Shown here piece after piece: positions 20,606 to 31,279 of a stretch of DNA of 64,000 bases. Position numbers and translations under genes: made by a program. The DNA is taken from assembly GCF_011074885.1 (NCBI RefSeq), contig NC_054683.1, positions 1 to 64,000 on the forward strand. Reading direction: 5' to 3'. Each line of letters opens with the position of its first letter. Within the stretch, counting starts at the first letter, position 1. Below the pieces are notes generated by a model. It saw nothing but the letters and a program-made list of their open reading frames with translations, was not told the DNA's origin and made no database searches. The DNA comes from Brettanomyces bruxellensis (Eukaryota; Ascomycota; Pichiomycetes; Pichiales; Pichiaceae).

Positions 20606-21489
20606 CTAAACCTTTTAGGGCATCTGATTAGCAGATAATGCAGGAATATATGATATTATTATGTCTTCTGAATAACAATTTATTTATGGCATATGAATCA
20701 AATAAATTTGTGTATATATAAAAAGTGATTAGGTGTTCGCAACATAGCTACCTAAGTAATATTTTTGTGGCAATCTTTTTTGAATCTTCTTTGAAAAAGG
20801 GATTCTGTGATGAAGCAATTTTTAGCCGAATTCTAGAATAAACGTTTTCATGATTATTAAATATATAAACGTTTGGCAAACACAGAAGCATGAAACTATA
20901 CCAGATGACATTTATTTAGCTTTAGTTTTAATAATTCCTCAAAAGTAGTTGTTCATTAGGTTAGACTAAGAATCAGTCTACTACATAGTACTTTAAACGG
21001 TGTGAATATCACCCCCAGCGGAACCCTTATGAATAATATAAGAAATCAACTTAAAAGCGCATGATCTTAGCGCCAGATCAAAAAATTGAATTCATTCCCT
21101 TGACTAGCTAACTCTGGGTACCTATAGACTATAAACACATATGCGCATAGAAAATTGTAAAATCAAGTGCAGAAGCTTGGTAAAAGAACATAGATTAAAA
21201 ATCTATAAACCATTTATTTATCTTTGTATTTCTCACTACTTTAAGTTTCTTCACTTTACAAGTATGTATATAAAGCATCTTTTTTCCCCAAGTGTATAAG
21301 ATCCTTAACACTATTTTTTGTACCGATATAGAACACTAGGTGCATAAATTTGTTGACATCCACGTCTAAGGAAATTGCCCTGCCTTATTTCTGCCAAGGA
21401 ATTTTCAATCATGAGAATTAAAGGTATTTAAACATGTACATTTCCCCTTTTAGCGGTTCTTTGTACCTTTTTCTGTCAAAATCTACGAG
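20606..21489. other. AT-rich spacer without genes
   Basis: No coding frame, RNA gene or LTR match was recognised here. It is AT-rich, with short polypyrimidine runs. Confidence 0.5.
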
Positions 21490-22010
21490 TAATAATGATG
21501 CTTTCTAAATTCAACTAGTATTTGATTTATAATATGTGAATCAATTTAGTGTTCAGACAGAAATCAGAAATAATTCCCCAGGAAATGTTTCATGTGAAAT
21601 ATTCTCCTTAATCTACTTTTGGCTGAGAACTACCTATTTTACTTCCGAGGAGGAGAATATCCCTCACATATGTGTAATACTCTTCCTTTATTCACTGTGT
21701 ATCTTTTAAAAGGGACGATGACTTGTGTAATTTGCAATATATATTAATTAAAGGTATTCATCTTGAAGTAAAACTTCTGCTGCAACCAAGAGTAACCTTC
21801 GGGTTCTTGCTGGATAACGAACATGTTCGTAAGGACCCTGTTTTATTATGGGGATCATTCTATCCAACAGAAGTATTTTCCATATCCGAACTATATGTCC
21901 AATCTGGTTTATAACCTTGGACATCCGCGTGCACGGGTAGTGCTAAGGCACGGTGGCATGTGAGCAATTAAGTAGATACATATGTCACACAAGATTTATA
22001 CACTCTGACA
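21490..22010 (+). repeat. Degenerate LTR-beta relic
   Basis: From TAGTATTTGATTTATAATATGTG to CACTCTGACA it follows the copia LTR with many substitutions and small gaps. The first 50 bases or so are lost or unrecognisable. It is clearly older than the other LTR-beta copies. Confidence 0.8.
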
Positions 22011-22129
22011 TATAAAAAGAAAGTAAAGAAAAAATAAAGTTTAATACATGTTTCAACTGATCAATGACTAGACCATGAAGATACGTCGAAAACCGCACTA
22101 AGTAACCTACATCATATGCAATATCAGGC

Positions 22130-22600
22130 ATTGTCATAACCGCCACGTATAATAAACAACCAAATTTGCTTGAAAACCATTGGCTGCCTTGTTAAGCCAT
22201 CTCCTTAGTAGCTTCTAGTGAATTTTCAGCAGTATTGAAGTAGAATTTTGGACTTAACGGTGTAGCACAAGCTTCTAGCAAAAGCAAGGTGAAACTTCTT
22301 AAGGAATTCTTCGATACAGGCAGAGTGATATAGCTTAATCTTTTTCACACGACCATCCTTTAATCTTTCCACAGTGAGATCAATCCCCAAAAACTTCTGT
22401 GAAATGGTCTTTTTATCAGGTTGGATTGTTTAAAGCTCATATTTACCATATAGATGTTTGTGAACCTTGTTCAGTATAATTTTATTTGAAGCGCCAACAA
22501 TAATGTCATCCACAAATAAACCAACAATGTAATCGACTTTTCCATTCCGATCCGTATGAATGTAGTTACATAAAAAGGGTGGGAACTTTCAAATTTAATT
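22130..22600 (-). pseudogene. Relic of copia reverse transcriptase
   Basis: Read on the minus strand this gives DYIVGLFVDDIIVGAS (about 22535-22488), NKVHKHLYGKYEL and then a stop, KFLGIDLTVERLKDGRV, and CIEEFLKKF. These match the RT of the element at 9778-14286 (LFVDDIIIGAS, FLGIDLKVERLKNGRV) with amino-acid changes, so it comes from a related but distinct copia lineage. Stops and missing ends make it non-functional. Confidence 0.85.
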
Positions 22601-22650
22601 TTGAACTTATTCTTAAATAACGAAGATTTAGAATAATATCTATTATACAC
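22597..22650 (+). repeat. 5' fragment of an LTR-alpha split by a later insertion
   Basis: GAACTTATTCTTAAATAACG and the following bases match LTR-alpha forward. The match resumes at 23261 after the inverted LTR, so 22597-22650 and 23261-23754 are two parts of one older LTR. Confidence 0.75.
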
Positions 22651-23260
22651 TGTCGGAGTTAAGAGAGACCTTATGAGTTACTCCCGGGCTTTAGCTATCA
22701 AACTCCTTCTTTAATAGAACTAATAAGAACCTAGCAGTCGGGGAGATTCCGACAATCGTAAGGTCGGTTACCCAAGTGGGTGGATATAAATGTACCAAGT
22801 GGAATGTGTGATAATGTTAATGCCTTTAACATTCTAATAATTGTGTATGTGTCACCATAGAAGAAAATGAATTTACTTCCTTTACTCTGTCACCATCAAG
22901 TGGAGTCGAACTAGTTGTATTGCAAAATAGGCTATCGGGTCTCGTCCCTTCGTAGAAGAAACAAGTTATATAAAAAGAGGTAAAGTAAAGTAAAAATAAA
23001 AAGGAAAATAAAGTGAGGTAATTATACATAATATAAAAAAAAGATTTAATTCTCAGAAACAGAATTATGATCGCGCATAATTATTTTTCTGCTGATTCCC
23101 TAACATACACAGTTAGTGCATTTTATCCAGGATTGTCTCTATTAGATATTATTCTAAATCTTCGTTATTTTAGAATAAGTTCAGATCTCAAAACAAATAA
23201 ATCTAATGACATATAATAATAGATTACCTAATACTAGGTAATATTCTCATATGTCCGACA
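22651..23260 (-). repeat. LTR-alpha, copy 3, inserted into an older LTR-alpha
   Basis: It is a complete 610-bp LTR-alpha in reverse orientation (TGTCGGAGTTAAGAG ... ATATGTCCGACA). Flanking pentamers TACAC (22646-22650) and TAGAC (23261-23265) differ by one base and look like an aged 5-bp target duplication. Confidence 0.88.
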
Positions 23261-23754
23261 TAGACAATCCTGGATATAATGTCACTCACTTGCTGTGTAT
23301 GTTAGAAAATCAGCAGAAAAATAATTATGCCCGATTATAATTCTGTTCCTGAGAATTAAATCTTTTTTTTATATTATGTATAATTACCTCACTTTATTTT
23401 CCTTTTTATTTTTACTTTACTTTACCTCTTTTTATATAACTTGTTTCTTCTACGAAGGGACGAGACCCGATAGTCTATTTTGCAATACAACTAATTCGAC
23501 TCCACTTGATGGTGACAGAGTAAAGGAAGTAATTTCATTTTCTTTTATGGTGACACATACACAATTGTTAGAATGTTAAAGGCATTAACATTATCACACA
23601 TTCCACTTGGTACATTTATATCCACCCACTTGGGTAACCGACCTTACGATTGTCGGAATCTCCCCGACTGCTAGGTTCTTATTAGTTTTATTAAAGAAGG
23701 AGTTTGATAGCTGAACCTGGGGGGTAACTCATAAGGTCTTTTTTAACTCTGACA
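23261..23754 (+). repeat. 3' part of the older, split LTR-alpha
   Basis: It is a forward LTR-alpha from AGACAATCCTGGATA to TTAACTCTGACA. With 22651-23260 it forms a head-to-head inverted repeat with arms of about 490 bp and almost no spacer. Confidence 0.88.
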
Positions 23755-24218
23755 AATTCATCAGTGGACTTAATCCCAAGGTTAGACATCATATTATATT
23801 ATATCCCTTATCTATTATTATATTTATCATATTATAGCTATTTTATCCTCTCTTGTCATATTTCTTATGCTATCTTATTATAAGATAAAAAGGTATAATA
23901 TATTTAAATAAAAATAGGATAATACAAGAGAAAGGGTACATATATATATAAGGGAAAAAATACGAGAGGATTATTTTATTTTAATTAGTAAAAAAAAGAA
24001 ACCTTTCCCTAATTATATAATATTTATTCTTTATCTTTACTGGGGATGAGGAGGGTGTAATAGGGTTCTCTTATCCTTCTCCTCTTCTTTACTTATCATT
24101 ATTATTATTCTTATCTTTTATTTTTTATTATTTATTAATATTAATATTTTTATAATTTATTTTGAATTAGGGAGGGATTAATAAAATTAATTCATTAAAT
24201 TAAATAATATAATATTTA
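23755..24218. other. Very AT-rich low-complexity spacer
   Basis: It is dominated by TATTAT, TTATTA and TA runs with one short C/T-rich stretch. No gene or repeat-family match was seen. Confidence 0.55.
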
Positions 24219-24788
24219 AGTTATGTCAGAGTATATAAATTCCGTGTGACATTTGTATCTGCTTAATTGCTCACATATCTCTGTGCCGTAGTACTACCGA
24301 CCGCGCAGATGCCCAAGGTTATGAACGAGATTGGTCATATAGTACGGATATAGAAAAGACTTCTGTTGCATAGAATGACCCCCATAACAAAATAGGGTCC
24401 TTACGAACACGTTTGTAATCCAGCGAGAACCCGAAGGTTACTCTTGGTTTCAGCTGAAGGTTCACTTCAAGATGGATTTCCTTAAATGAATATGTATTGC
24501 AAATTACACAATAAAGTCGTCCTCCCTTCTAAGAGACACATAGTATATAAGGAAAAAGTAGTACATACATATAAGAGATATGTTTCCGCAGAAGTGGAAT
24601 AGGTCATTCTCAGCCGAAAGTAGATTAGGGAGAAATTTATTTCACAGGAAAAATTTCCCCGCGAATTATTTCTTATATCTGTCCGAACATTAATTTGATT
24701 CACATATTATAAATCAAATACCAGTTGAACCTTTATGCGTTATTAACATATAAAAACTTTATTATAACTCATAGGTTCCGACAAGTTA
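24219..24788 (-). mobile_element. Solo LTR-beta with 5-bp target duplication
   Basis: The LTR is 24224-24783 (560 bp) on the minus strand, from TGTCAGAGTATATAAATTCC to ATAGGTTCCGACA. AGTTA stands on both sides (24219-24223 and 24784-24788), a perfect target duplication. It is close to the LTRs of the copia element at 7953, so that family was active recently. Confidence 0.93.
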
Positions 24789-25179
24789 TATAGATTATAG
24801 ATTATGTAACCTCACCCCACATTCCCACATTAAACAAATATAAGTCTTTCAAGATATTTACCCCTCCCCAATTATCAATATATCTCAAAACAATGAAGCT
24901 CTTGAATGAAGTTCAAGTAAGTAAAAATGGTATTGTTATATCATCTGATTAATACGAGAACTACATCTATATGAAGTGCAGATATTTCCTTTTGTATATC
25001 ATTATACATACTCTTTATTACATACTAAAATAAATATCGAAATACTATGTAAATCTGGTAACACTAACTTTCACAATATATATTACTCTTTGCATTCTTT
25101 TATTTGGGAAGAGGGGTTGGGTTTATTTCTTTATCCTTATTATTTTTTTTATTTTTTTTTATATTATTAGACTTGATTA
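24789..25179. other. AT-rich spacer without genes
   Basis: No convincing coding sequence. It ends in a T-rich tract just before LTR-delta. Confidence 0.5.
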
Positions 25180-25518
25180 TGTCGGAATATTTCACAATCT
25201 GCGGAATATTACAAAGACAATTGTTAACCGGATGTTGAGAAATTTTGACAAGAGCATAATTTGTGAGAATTGAGGCGACACAGAGAATCCAACTTGTGAA
25301 AAGAGATATCTGAGTTTTGCCAAACTATACTGCCTAGTAAATACTTTCTTTTTCTTGAAAGAGTTTAAGGAAGACAAGCTAATATATATTTTTAATTTAA
25401 TATGGATTGTATCACAACTTGACTGTAGTGTCCATATTGATATCATTATTGATTATTATTTGTGTCACTGAGTTTTGCAACTTCACACACCAGGAATCGG
25501 TATCTAGCTGGGTCGACA
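25180..25518 (+). repeat. LTR-delta, right-hand copy, forward
   Basis: It runs from TGTCGGAATATTTCACAATC to AGCTGGGTCGACA and matches the minus-strand LTR at 20605-20287, with an extra 30-40 bases near its start and scattered changes. The same 111-nt leader and gag start follow. Confidence 0.82.
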
Positions 25519-25629
25519 TACCATCCTTACACAAATTAATTAGCTTCACTTTAAATTTGGGTACCATTCACTAAAGAAAATTAATTTTCTCTAAAGCCTA
25601 CGTGGCACTTGAGTTATTAAATTGAAAGA

Positions 25630-25704
25630 ATGCCTCTCACCAGAAGACAGACTGAGGCAGAAGGTGAGAAATTTGTCCTCCTCAAATTTCCCTTTATTGA
25701 GTAA
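25630..25704 (+). pseudogene. Stub of gypsy ORF1
   Basis: MPLTRRQTEAEG matches the start of ORF1 at 20175, then homology stops after 35 bases and the frame ends at TAA 25702-25704 (24 codons). The rest of this gypsy copy is missing, replaced by unrelated sequence. Confidence 0.8.
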
Positions 25705-26560
25705 TGTTTCCTGAGTTATATATAACTAAATAACATATCCTCAGATAACTTAAGCTTGTCAATACTTAAGTGCTTGGTATCAAATAAAGTCTCGTAAGAT
25801 CACTAACAAAAATCAACAATTTTTGTAGAAACAGTTAATTTTCTTGTTAATTCGTTAACTCGCTTCGTTAACTCGCTAGAAACTCGTTATCAATCATTCT
25901 TTCTATATTCCAAAGCGAAGTATCAGTCATAAGACACTCAGGGCAGAGAAACTAATATATATATCTGTCCTGACTTCAGAAAATTTACCGCACAACGATT
26001 TCCGGATCAGAAAAAGTACATTGTCTTTTTTTTCTCTCAGACCAGCACAATGCTCAATCATACGATTTTGCACATCTGAAACTTGCTGCAGCCACAATGA
26101 TCAATGATCTTTTATTCGTCAATAATTGATCCCGTAATACCTACGCCTAGTGGGGTAACTATTCCCGTTTCCCAGCCGAGTCTTAGGATCCCGTCGGAAC
26201 TTCCCGAGCACTGCGCTCAGTTCGACCCCAGCTCCGGGAACCCATAGTTAACCTGACATTGCCGAATAAAGCCGTCAGATGCAAGATCCACCGTTCGTTG
26301 ACTTGACCATGCCGGCCAAAGCCAAATACATAAAAACACATTTGTCAAATTTATTAACTAACATGCGCTGGCTGATCAAACTAAATTGATCACTGTAACA
26401 AGCTCCCTTAATCGAACCTAATTCTCTTAAGTTAGCTTGCTCAATTTTCTTCAAAGATCAAACCATGCCGGATAAAGCCAGCACAATTTTCTCTCATCAA
26501 TTTCCCCAACGCTTCCAATATCGACGCGTCTATCGACCAATTCAGAAAATCAAGTTCCTG
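25705..26560. other. Unclassified sequence with a thrice-repeated 14-mer
   Basis: No coding pattern. It contains near-identical 14-mers of the form TGCCGRNNAAAGCC at 26260-26273, 26310-26323 and 26466-26479, a short direct repeat CGTTAACTCGCT (about 25855-25880), and a locally GC-rich stretch at 26150-26250. It could be leader or LTR sequence of another retroelement, but I cannot show that. Confidence 0.4.
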
Positions 26561-26561
26561 C

Positions 26562-26855
26562 TCAGTTTTTCCTCGCCGTCAAAACTATCGCGGTCTCATC
26601 GTTCTGCTCTACTGTAAATTTTACTTCCAAGCTTATGTTTACAACTAAGTATACTTTTGTTTTATCAGGTATTTTTATTTCATATGCGGTTTGCTCTTTG
26701 CTTTTATACATTTTTATTGGTACGACGCCTTTTGGATTAACACAGATAAGAGAAATAATGGGTGCGGAAATTTCTCCATAATGCACTTCGAGCTGAAAAT
26801 GAATGTTCCCATTCCACTCCAACTGTGTGTCTGGCTTATCACATTTGTTTAACAT
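26562..26855 (-). CDS. Small ORF of 97 aa, possible nucleoplasmin-like fold
   Basis: From the ATG at 26855 the ORF encodes 97 residues of beta-strand character (alternating hydrophobics, few Gly/Pro). Its order of strands, ending LEVKFTVEQNDETAIVLTA, loosely recalls the core of nucleoplasmin-like domains such as the N-terminus of Fpr3/Fpr4 (EEDVQF ... ISLTG). That resemblance is by eye only. There are no nearby exons and no acidic tail. The frame is open upstream to 26894. It lies between retroelement debris and the 3' end of NUP133, and could equally be a chance ORF. Confidence 0.3.
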   Translation of the reverse strand: MLNKCDKPDTQLEWNGNIHFQLEVHYGEISAPIISLICVNPKGVVPIKMYKSKEQTAYEIKIPDKTKVYLVVNISLEVKFTVEQNDETAIVLTARKN

Positions 26856-26894
26856 TAACACTGAACTGGTCTGTTCATTCACTAATTCTGAAGT

Positions 26895-27538
26895 TTACGT
26901 TTACTCGGCTTATAATGGAAAAGTTCACCAGCGCTTAGCTTTTTCTCAGTTCATAATTGGAAAGCTGACTTCTGGCGGTGCATTGGTTCGAGCCTGGCTG
27001 TGCGAACATGTTTTAAGTTTATTAGTTGGCGATACCACATTTTCATTATTTAACAAAAAAACTATCCTCAGTTTGATACGATCTTATTGAAACCGAACTG
27101 CTGAACATGTGGGTAAATTAAGTAAGTGTATATTAAAACACTGTAAGCGCTAACTAGAGCAACATTTGACCTATACTGAAGTTCAAAATGGGTAAATTTA
27201 GAGTAGGAAACAACTTTTCAGAATATCATTTATGAATTTCCAATACCCTATAAGATTCGAGGTTGTGTAATCATCTGATTGTACATAAAAAGTGTCTGTT
27301 ATTAAGTCATGTTATTAGCCGATACTGGATGAATAATCGTGGGACAACTCTAAAGCATCTGGCATCACTTGGACGTGAACAAATGAAGGGACAGAACATA
27401 TACTTTCTGTCATAATCGTCTACATCAAAACCATTCTATAATATTGACATCCACACGCTACAGCATTGATTAAACTTACAATCTCAACATTTTTCTGATT
27501 ATCCAACAAAGATACCAATCAAACATAAGTACATTAAA
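26895..27538. other. Intergenic region downstream of NUP133
   Basis: No gene recognised. It is AT-rich sequence marking the change from the retroelement cluster to ordinary genes. Confidence 0.5.
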
Positions 27539-30500
27539 TTATTGTTGTGGGAGGAATCTTTCAAGATTCTCTTTTTTTGCCAACTCTGAAAGAAGATTAT
27601 TTTCCTTAAGGTAATCAGAATGAAAGTCGGCAGACACTTCAAGCTCACCCAACTCACTTTCAGAAATGCCCATCTTTTGGACGGATTGTGGACTTGAAAT
27701 GTTGTAATCTGCTAACGTGGCAAGTATTTTTAAAAGTTGGCTTTTTTCTAAGTTTATTCCCGCATCAAGCTCACTCCAACTTTCGTTTAAAAACAATCTC
27801 TTTAAAACAATATTTTTAAGAATAGAGACGTGCTTAAAATTTAGAGATTTTACTTTCAAGTTATCTCCTCTCCGTAGTGCCAATAAATGAGAAATTAGAT
27901 GAATAGCCTCATCAAATCCAGATACTTTGATAATAGAGAGATCAGTCAATGTTAGAAGATCAATCAACTCCAAAAGAGTGAGTGGCTTTTCTTCGCAACC
28001 AATTTTTTCTAACAGTTTATGAATATACTGAACAAAATTTGTAAAACCTTGTAAATATAATGAATTCTTTAATAACTGGTCAACAATTTCCTCAAATGTC
28101 ATTTTGCTTGACTCCACAAATTTTTTGAGCTCTGATTCAACATGCCTCTGAGTATCCATTATTAATAACTCAGCTTCAATTTGACTCATATATGATTGTT
28201 TTGATAATTTATCGGGCGATGCGATCATAGAAAGTTTTGCAATATTAAGTTCTAAAGTTTTGTTTAAGATATTATCATTCTTCATCGTTTGAGCACACAG
28301 TAAAAGCTTCTTAGCAGCGCTTTGATATTTGTTACCTTGAATATCAAGAATCCAGGAAAACTTGGCATAAGAAATATCAGAAGAAAGGAATCGGTCAAGA
28401 AACTTGGTGTATTTTGGAAAACGAGTAAGTAAAACATCAATTCTACCCGTACGTACATAGTACCTAAATAAATTCTTAGCAAACTCATATCCGTACTGTG
28501 TAAAACATCTGTCAAACTGCAATTCTATTTTGGCACTTAAATTCTCGATTTCAATGGGTTCATGTATCTGAATAGTTCTTTGATCCTCAATGTATCTCCT
28601 TTCACTATCAAGCAATTCACTAAGACTTTGCAAATCATTAAAACCTTCTATGAGTCCCATCATTTGATCCTGTTTTTCAAAAGCTATAAAAACCTTTATC
28701 CAATTGGCCCTATTGGAACGATAGAAATTCTGTAGATGATCGGAAGCTATCTTTAGAGTAATATTATCATCTACTATCTGTAATAACTGCAAAATGTCGT
28801 TACAGCAGTAGTAAAGCATCAATGAAAGGCCAACAGCAGTCTGACTAACTTTGACCTTAACTTCAGAATCGTTTCTTTGTTCAACATCATAATCCTCAGA
28901 ACCATGAATTTCATCCCTATGGGTAACAATTTTCTGTTCCATAACATAAAAAGTATATAAATCTTCCAACATTTGATTAATACTTTCAAGAAGCCCAAAA
29001 TGCCCCCAGAATATAGGATAATCATCCTCCTTTAGCATATCAGAATAAACCAAGCTCAATGTTTGACTCTTCATATTTCTCTCTGGATTAATATAGTTAT
29101 TTGTGAGCTCATTGCAAACTATACCCGCAAGCGTTAAGAGCTTGGAGGATGATTTGGGTGTTGATCCAAGAATTTTAGTCAAATAATCCTCTAATAGGTC
29201 CAAAGAATTTACACCATAACCCTTTAAAATATCACCAAGAGTGCAACCATGAATCGCTGTTACATTCTTTACGACATCCTCTTCTTCTAATTCTAAGCAT
29301 TTGTATAAGAGTGAAATCATTCCCAACTTTTCACGAGCATTCACTAATGCCATTTTTGTTCCGTTGGAAATCTCAAAATTAGAAGCAACATATTGAGCAA
29401 GATGGTCAAGTAGAGAAATTCTTAGTTGCAAATTGTCTTGAACTAGGATTACTGAAGATGTATTTCCAAATTCGTTGTGAATTATACTACCACAAACTTT
29501 TCGGATAGCATTTTCAACATCGACATTGATTCCGGATTTAAACTGATTGTACATGTCCAACTGAAGCACCTTTATATTGGCATTGCTGTTGCTCATATAT
29601 TCAAGATCCTGTTGTATTCTTGTTTCTATTATTTCAGATGCAGTTCTATGTCTACCTGGCCCAAGCATTTGCACTTCTAAAATGCCATCATTAACAAGCA
29701 ATCTTAATATATCCCGATCACCATTTATTCCTAGAATATTAACAGATTGTTGCACAGAGAAGAAGTCTTCCCACATGTTTGCTAAATCATCATTAAGATC
29801 AATCATAACTATCCGTGAATCAGAAATAATAACAGCCCTTTCAGCTTGATCCATACAGTACATTTGTGGATACTTCTCATCACTTTCAAGATTGCTAAGC
29901 TTGTAGCTACGCAGCGAAGTGATACATTGATCTTCTCCCAAGGTATAAATTAGAAGCACCAATTCTCTCTTATTCGAAATGAGGGCAAGAAGTTTGTTAT
30001 TGCTTTCACCCCAAAATTGAATGGCCTTAAACTTAATGTTTTTATGAAGCTCCCTCTGTTCAGCAAAATTCAATTCATTTGTGGATGATGCAACTGTTGG
30101 AATTAATCCTTTGAAAAGATCTAAATTAATCACATTGATTTTACCGGAGCCCTTTACAAGCTTGATAATAGTCAAAAGACCCTGTTCTTCCAAAACTGCC
30201 AACAAACATGATGCCTCATCGATTGAACGAAATGTAAAGGATATAATCTTGTTTTGAGAATCATAGGACTGAACAAGATATTTGGGATTGCGTAAGTAAC
30301 CGAGCAAAACTTTTGAGGGGAGCACTTCGGAGTATGACAACACAGGGTGTCCAAATGCATCCTTCAAATTTATATTAACAACTCTTCTGTAATTTGTGGC
30401 AACAACCATACCACATATGGGATTGTACTCACACAATGTTGCAAATTCACCATGAGCCAATGTAATTTTTAAAGATTTTTCTTCTCGCAATAATGGCACA

Positions 30501-30961
30501 TCTGGGGAAAACTGAAGCCTTAAAATAAATGTGGCCTCACCCGACACTGGATCAAGAATGAATAAATCTAGCAAATTTGGATCTTCATCATCTTTTAATA
30601 GTTTCACGATAGGAAGGATTCCAAATCCATTGGGCTTGTAAGCAAACTCTTGGGTGAACGGTTGTCTTAAAATGCTTTCCTCTGTGGCATAAACTAGAAT
30701 ACGCTTATTCGTAATTAATACGGTACCACATTCAGGAAATATATTTCCGGCTAAGATGTTTTCCGAAATATCAAGTGTTGGTAAGTATGTCACAACTTTC
30801 GAAACGCGATAAGCCTCGGTGGATATTAACTCTTGATATTGCCCCTTGAATAATGAAGCAGTATTATTTTTGGTATCGTCATTAGCGTGCTCATTGACAG
30901 ACGATTTTGATGAATTACCTTTGCCGATAAGTCTGTTAGCACTAAATTGAAAGCCAGACAT
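27539..30961 (-). CDS. NUP133: Nucleoporin Nup133 (Y-complex)
   Basis: 1140 aa from the ATG at 30961, close to the 1157 aa of the S. cerevisiae protein. The first 450 residues have the look of the Nup133 beta-propeller (GTVLITNKRILVYATEE, GMVVATNYRRVVNINLKDAFGHP, which parallels the S. cerevisiae GIVLSTNMGRIFFITIRNSMGKP). The remainder is an alpha-solenoid, with stretches such as RTGRIDVLLTRFPKY and LELNIAKLSMIA matching the yeast order (LNDLIFRFPQ, ELHLNVAKLSSL). Nup133 sits at the tail of the Nup84 complex, builds the nuclear pore scaffold and helps mRNA export. It is transcribed divergently from RPF2 with 318 bp between the two ATGs. Confidence 0.88.
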   Translation of the reverse strand: MSGFQFSANRLIGKGNSSKSSVNEHANDDTKNNTASLFKGQYQELISTEAYRVSKVVTYLPTLDISENILAGNIFPECGTVLITNKRILVYATEESILRQPFTQEFAYKPNGFGILPIVKLLKDDEDPNLLDLFILDPVSGEATFILRLQFSPDVPLLREEKSLKITLAHGEFATLCEYNPICGMVVATNYRRVVNINLKDAFGHPVLSYSEVLPSKVLLGYLRNPKYLVQSYDSQNKIISFTFRSIDEASCLLAVLEEQGLLTIIKLVKGSGKINVINLDLFKGLIPTVASSTNELNFAEQRELHKNIKFKAIQFWGESNNKLLALISNKRELVLLIYTLGEDQCITSLRSYKLSNLESDEKYPQMYCMDQAERAVIISDSRIVMIDLNDDLANMWEDFFSVQQSVNILGINGDRDILRLLVNDGILEVQMLGPGRHRTASEIIETRIQQDLEYMSNSNANIKVLQLDMYNQFKSGINVDVENAIRKVCGSIIHNEFGNTSSVILVQDNLQLRISLLDHLAQYVASNFEISNGTKMALVNAREKLGMISLLYKCLELEEEDVVKNVTAIHGCTLGDILKGYGVNSLDLLEDYLTKILGSTPKSSSKLLTLAGIVCNELTNNYINPERNMKSQTLSLVYSDMLKEDDYPIFWGHFGLLESINQMLEDLYTFYVMEQKIVTHRDEIHGSEDYDVEQRNDSEVKVKVSQTAVGLSLMLYYCCNDILQLLQIVDDNITLKIASDHLQNFYRSNRANWIKVFIAFEKQDQMMGLIEGFNDLQSLSELLDSERRYIEDQRTIQIHEPIEIENLSAKIELQFDRCFTQYGYEFAKNLFRYYVRTGRIDVLLTRFPKYTKFLDRFLSSDISYAKFSWILDIQGNKYQSAAKKLLLCAQTMKNDNILNKTLELNIAKLSMIASPDKLSKQSYMSQIEAELLIMDTQRHVESELKKFVESSKMTFEEIVDQLLKNSLYLQGFTNFVQYIHKLLEKIGCEEKPLTLLELIDLLTLTDLSIIKVSGFDEAIHLISHLLALRRGDNLKVKSLNFKHVSILKNIVLKRLFLNESWSELDAGINLEKSQLLKILATLADYNISSPQSVQKMGISESELGELEVSADFHSDYLKENNLLSELAKKENLERFLPQQ

Positions 30962-31279
30962 ACCAAAAAGTGCAAGTTAGAAACTAAACTGGATAACTGG
31001 AATAAAATATAAAGAATATATTGACCGTTGATTTAAGAATGAGCGACCTGAAACGAAAACAAGTTGATTGACATTACAGAGTAAACAACTTCAAAATTGA
31101 AAAAAGCGAACGCGGAAGAAAGAAAAACTTTCGTCTAGTACCTTTGTGATTTAATCCTACCTAAAAAAATAAAAAAAAAAAAATTTCACTTTCGACATCT
31201 CTTACAAGCTATACTTAGGAAAACAACACAATCTGAAGATTATCACATTTAGTTCACGTTATCATTAAACGAAAGGAAG
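30962..31279. promoter_or_regulatory. Shared promoter of NUP133 (-) and RPF2 (+)
   Basis: 318 bp between divergent start codons. A poly(A) tract at about 31166-31184 ends in AAATTTCAC, vaguely like the RRPE of ribosome biogenesis genes, but no exact RRPE or PAC element was found. Confidence 0.6.

Noticed and set aside
22826..23579. Two nearly identical 67-codon frames (MYNYLTLFSFLFLLYF...) in opposite orientation
   Set aside because: Both lie at the same place in LTR-alpha copies; the repeat is explained by the LTR and the peptide is low-complexity.
26803..27090. 95-codon plus-strand frame overlapping the small minus-strand ORF
   Set aside because: It starts inside the opposite ORF and has no recognisable domain; neither strand is certain.
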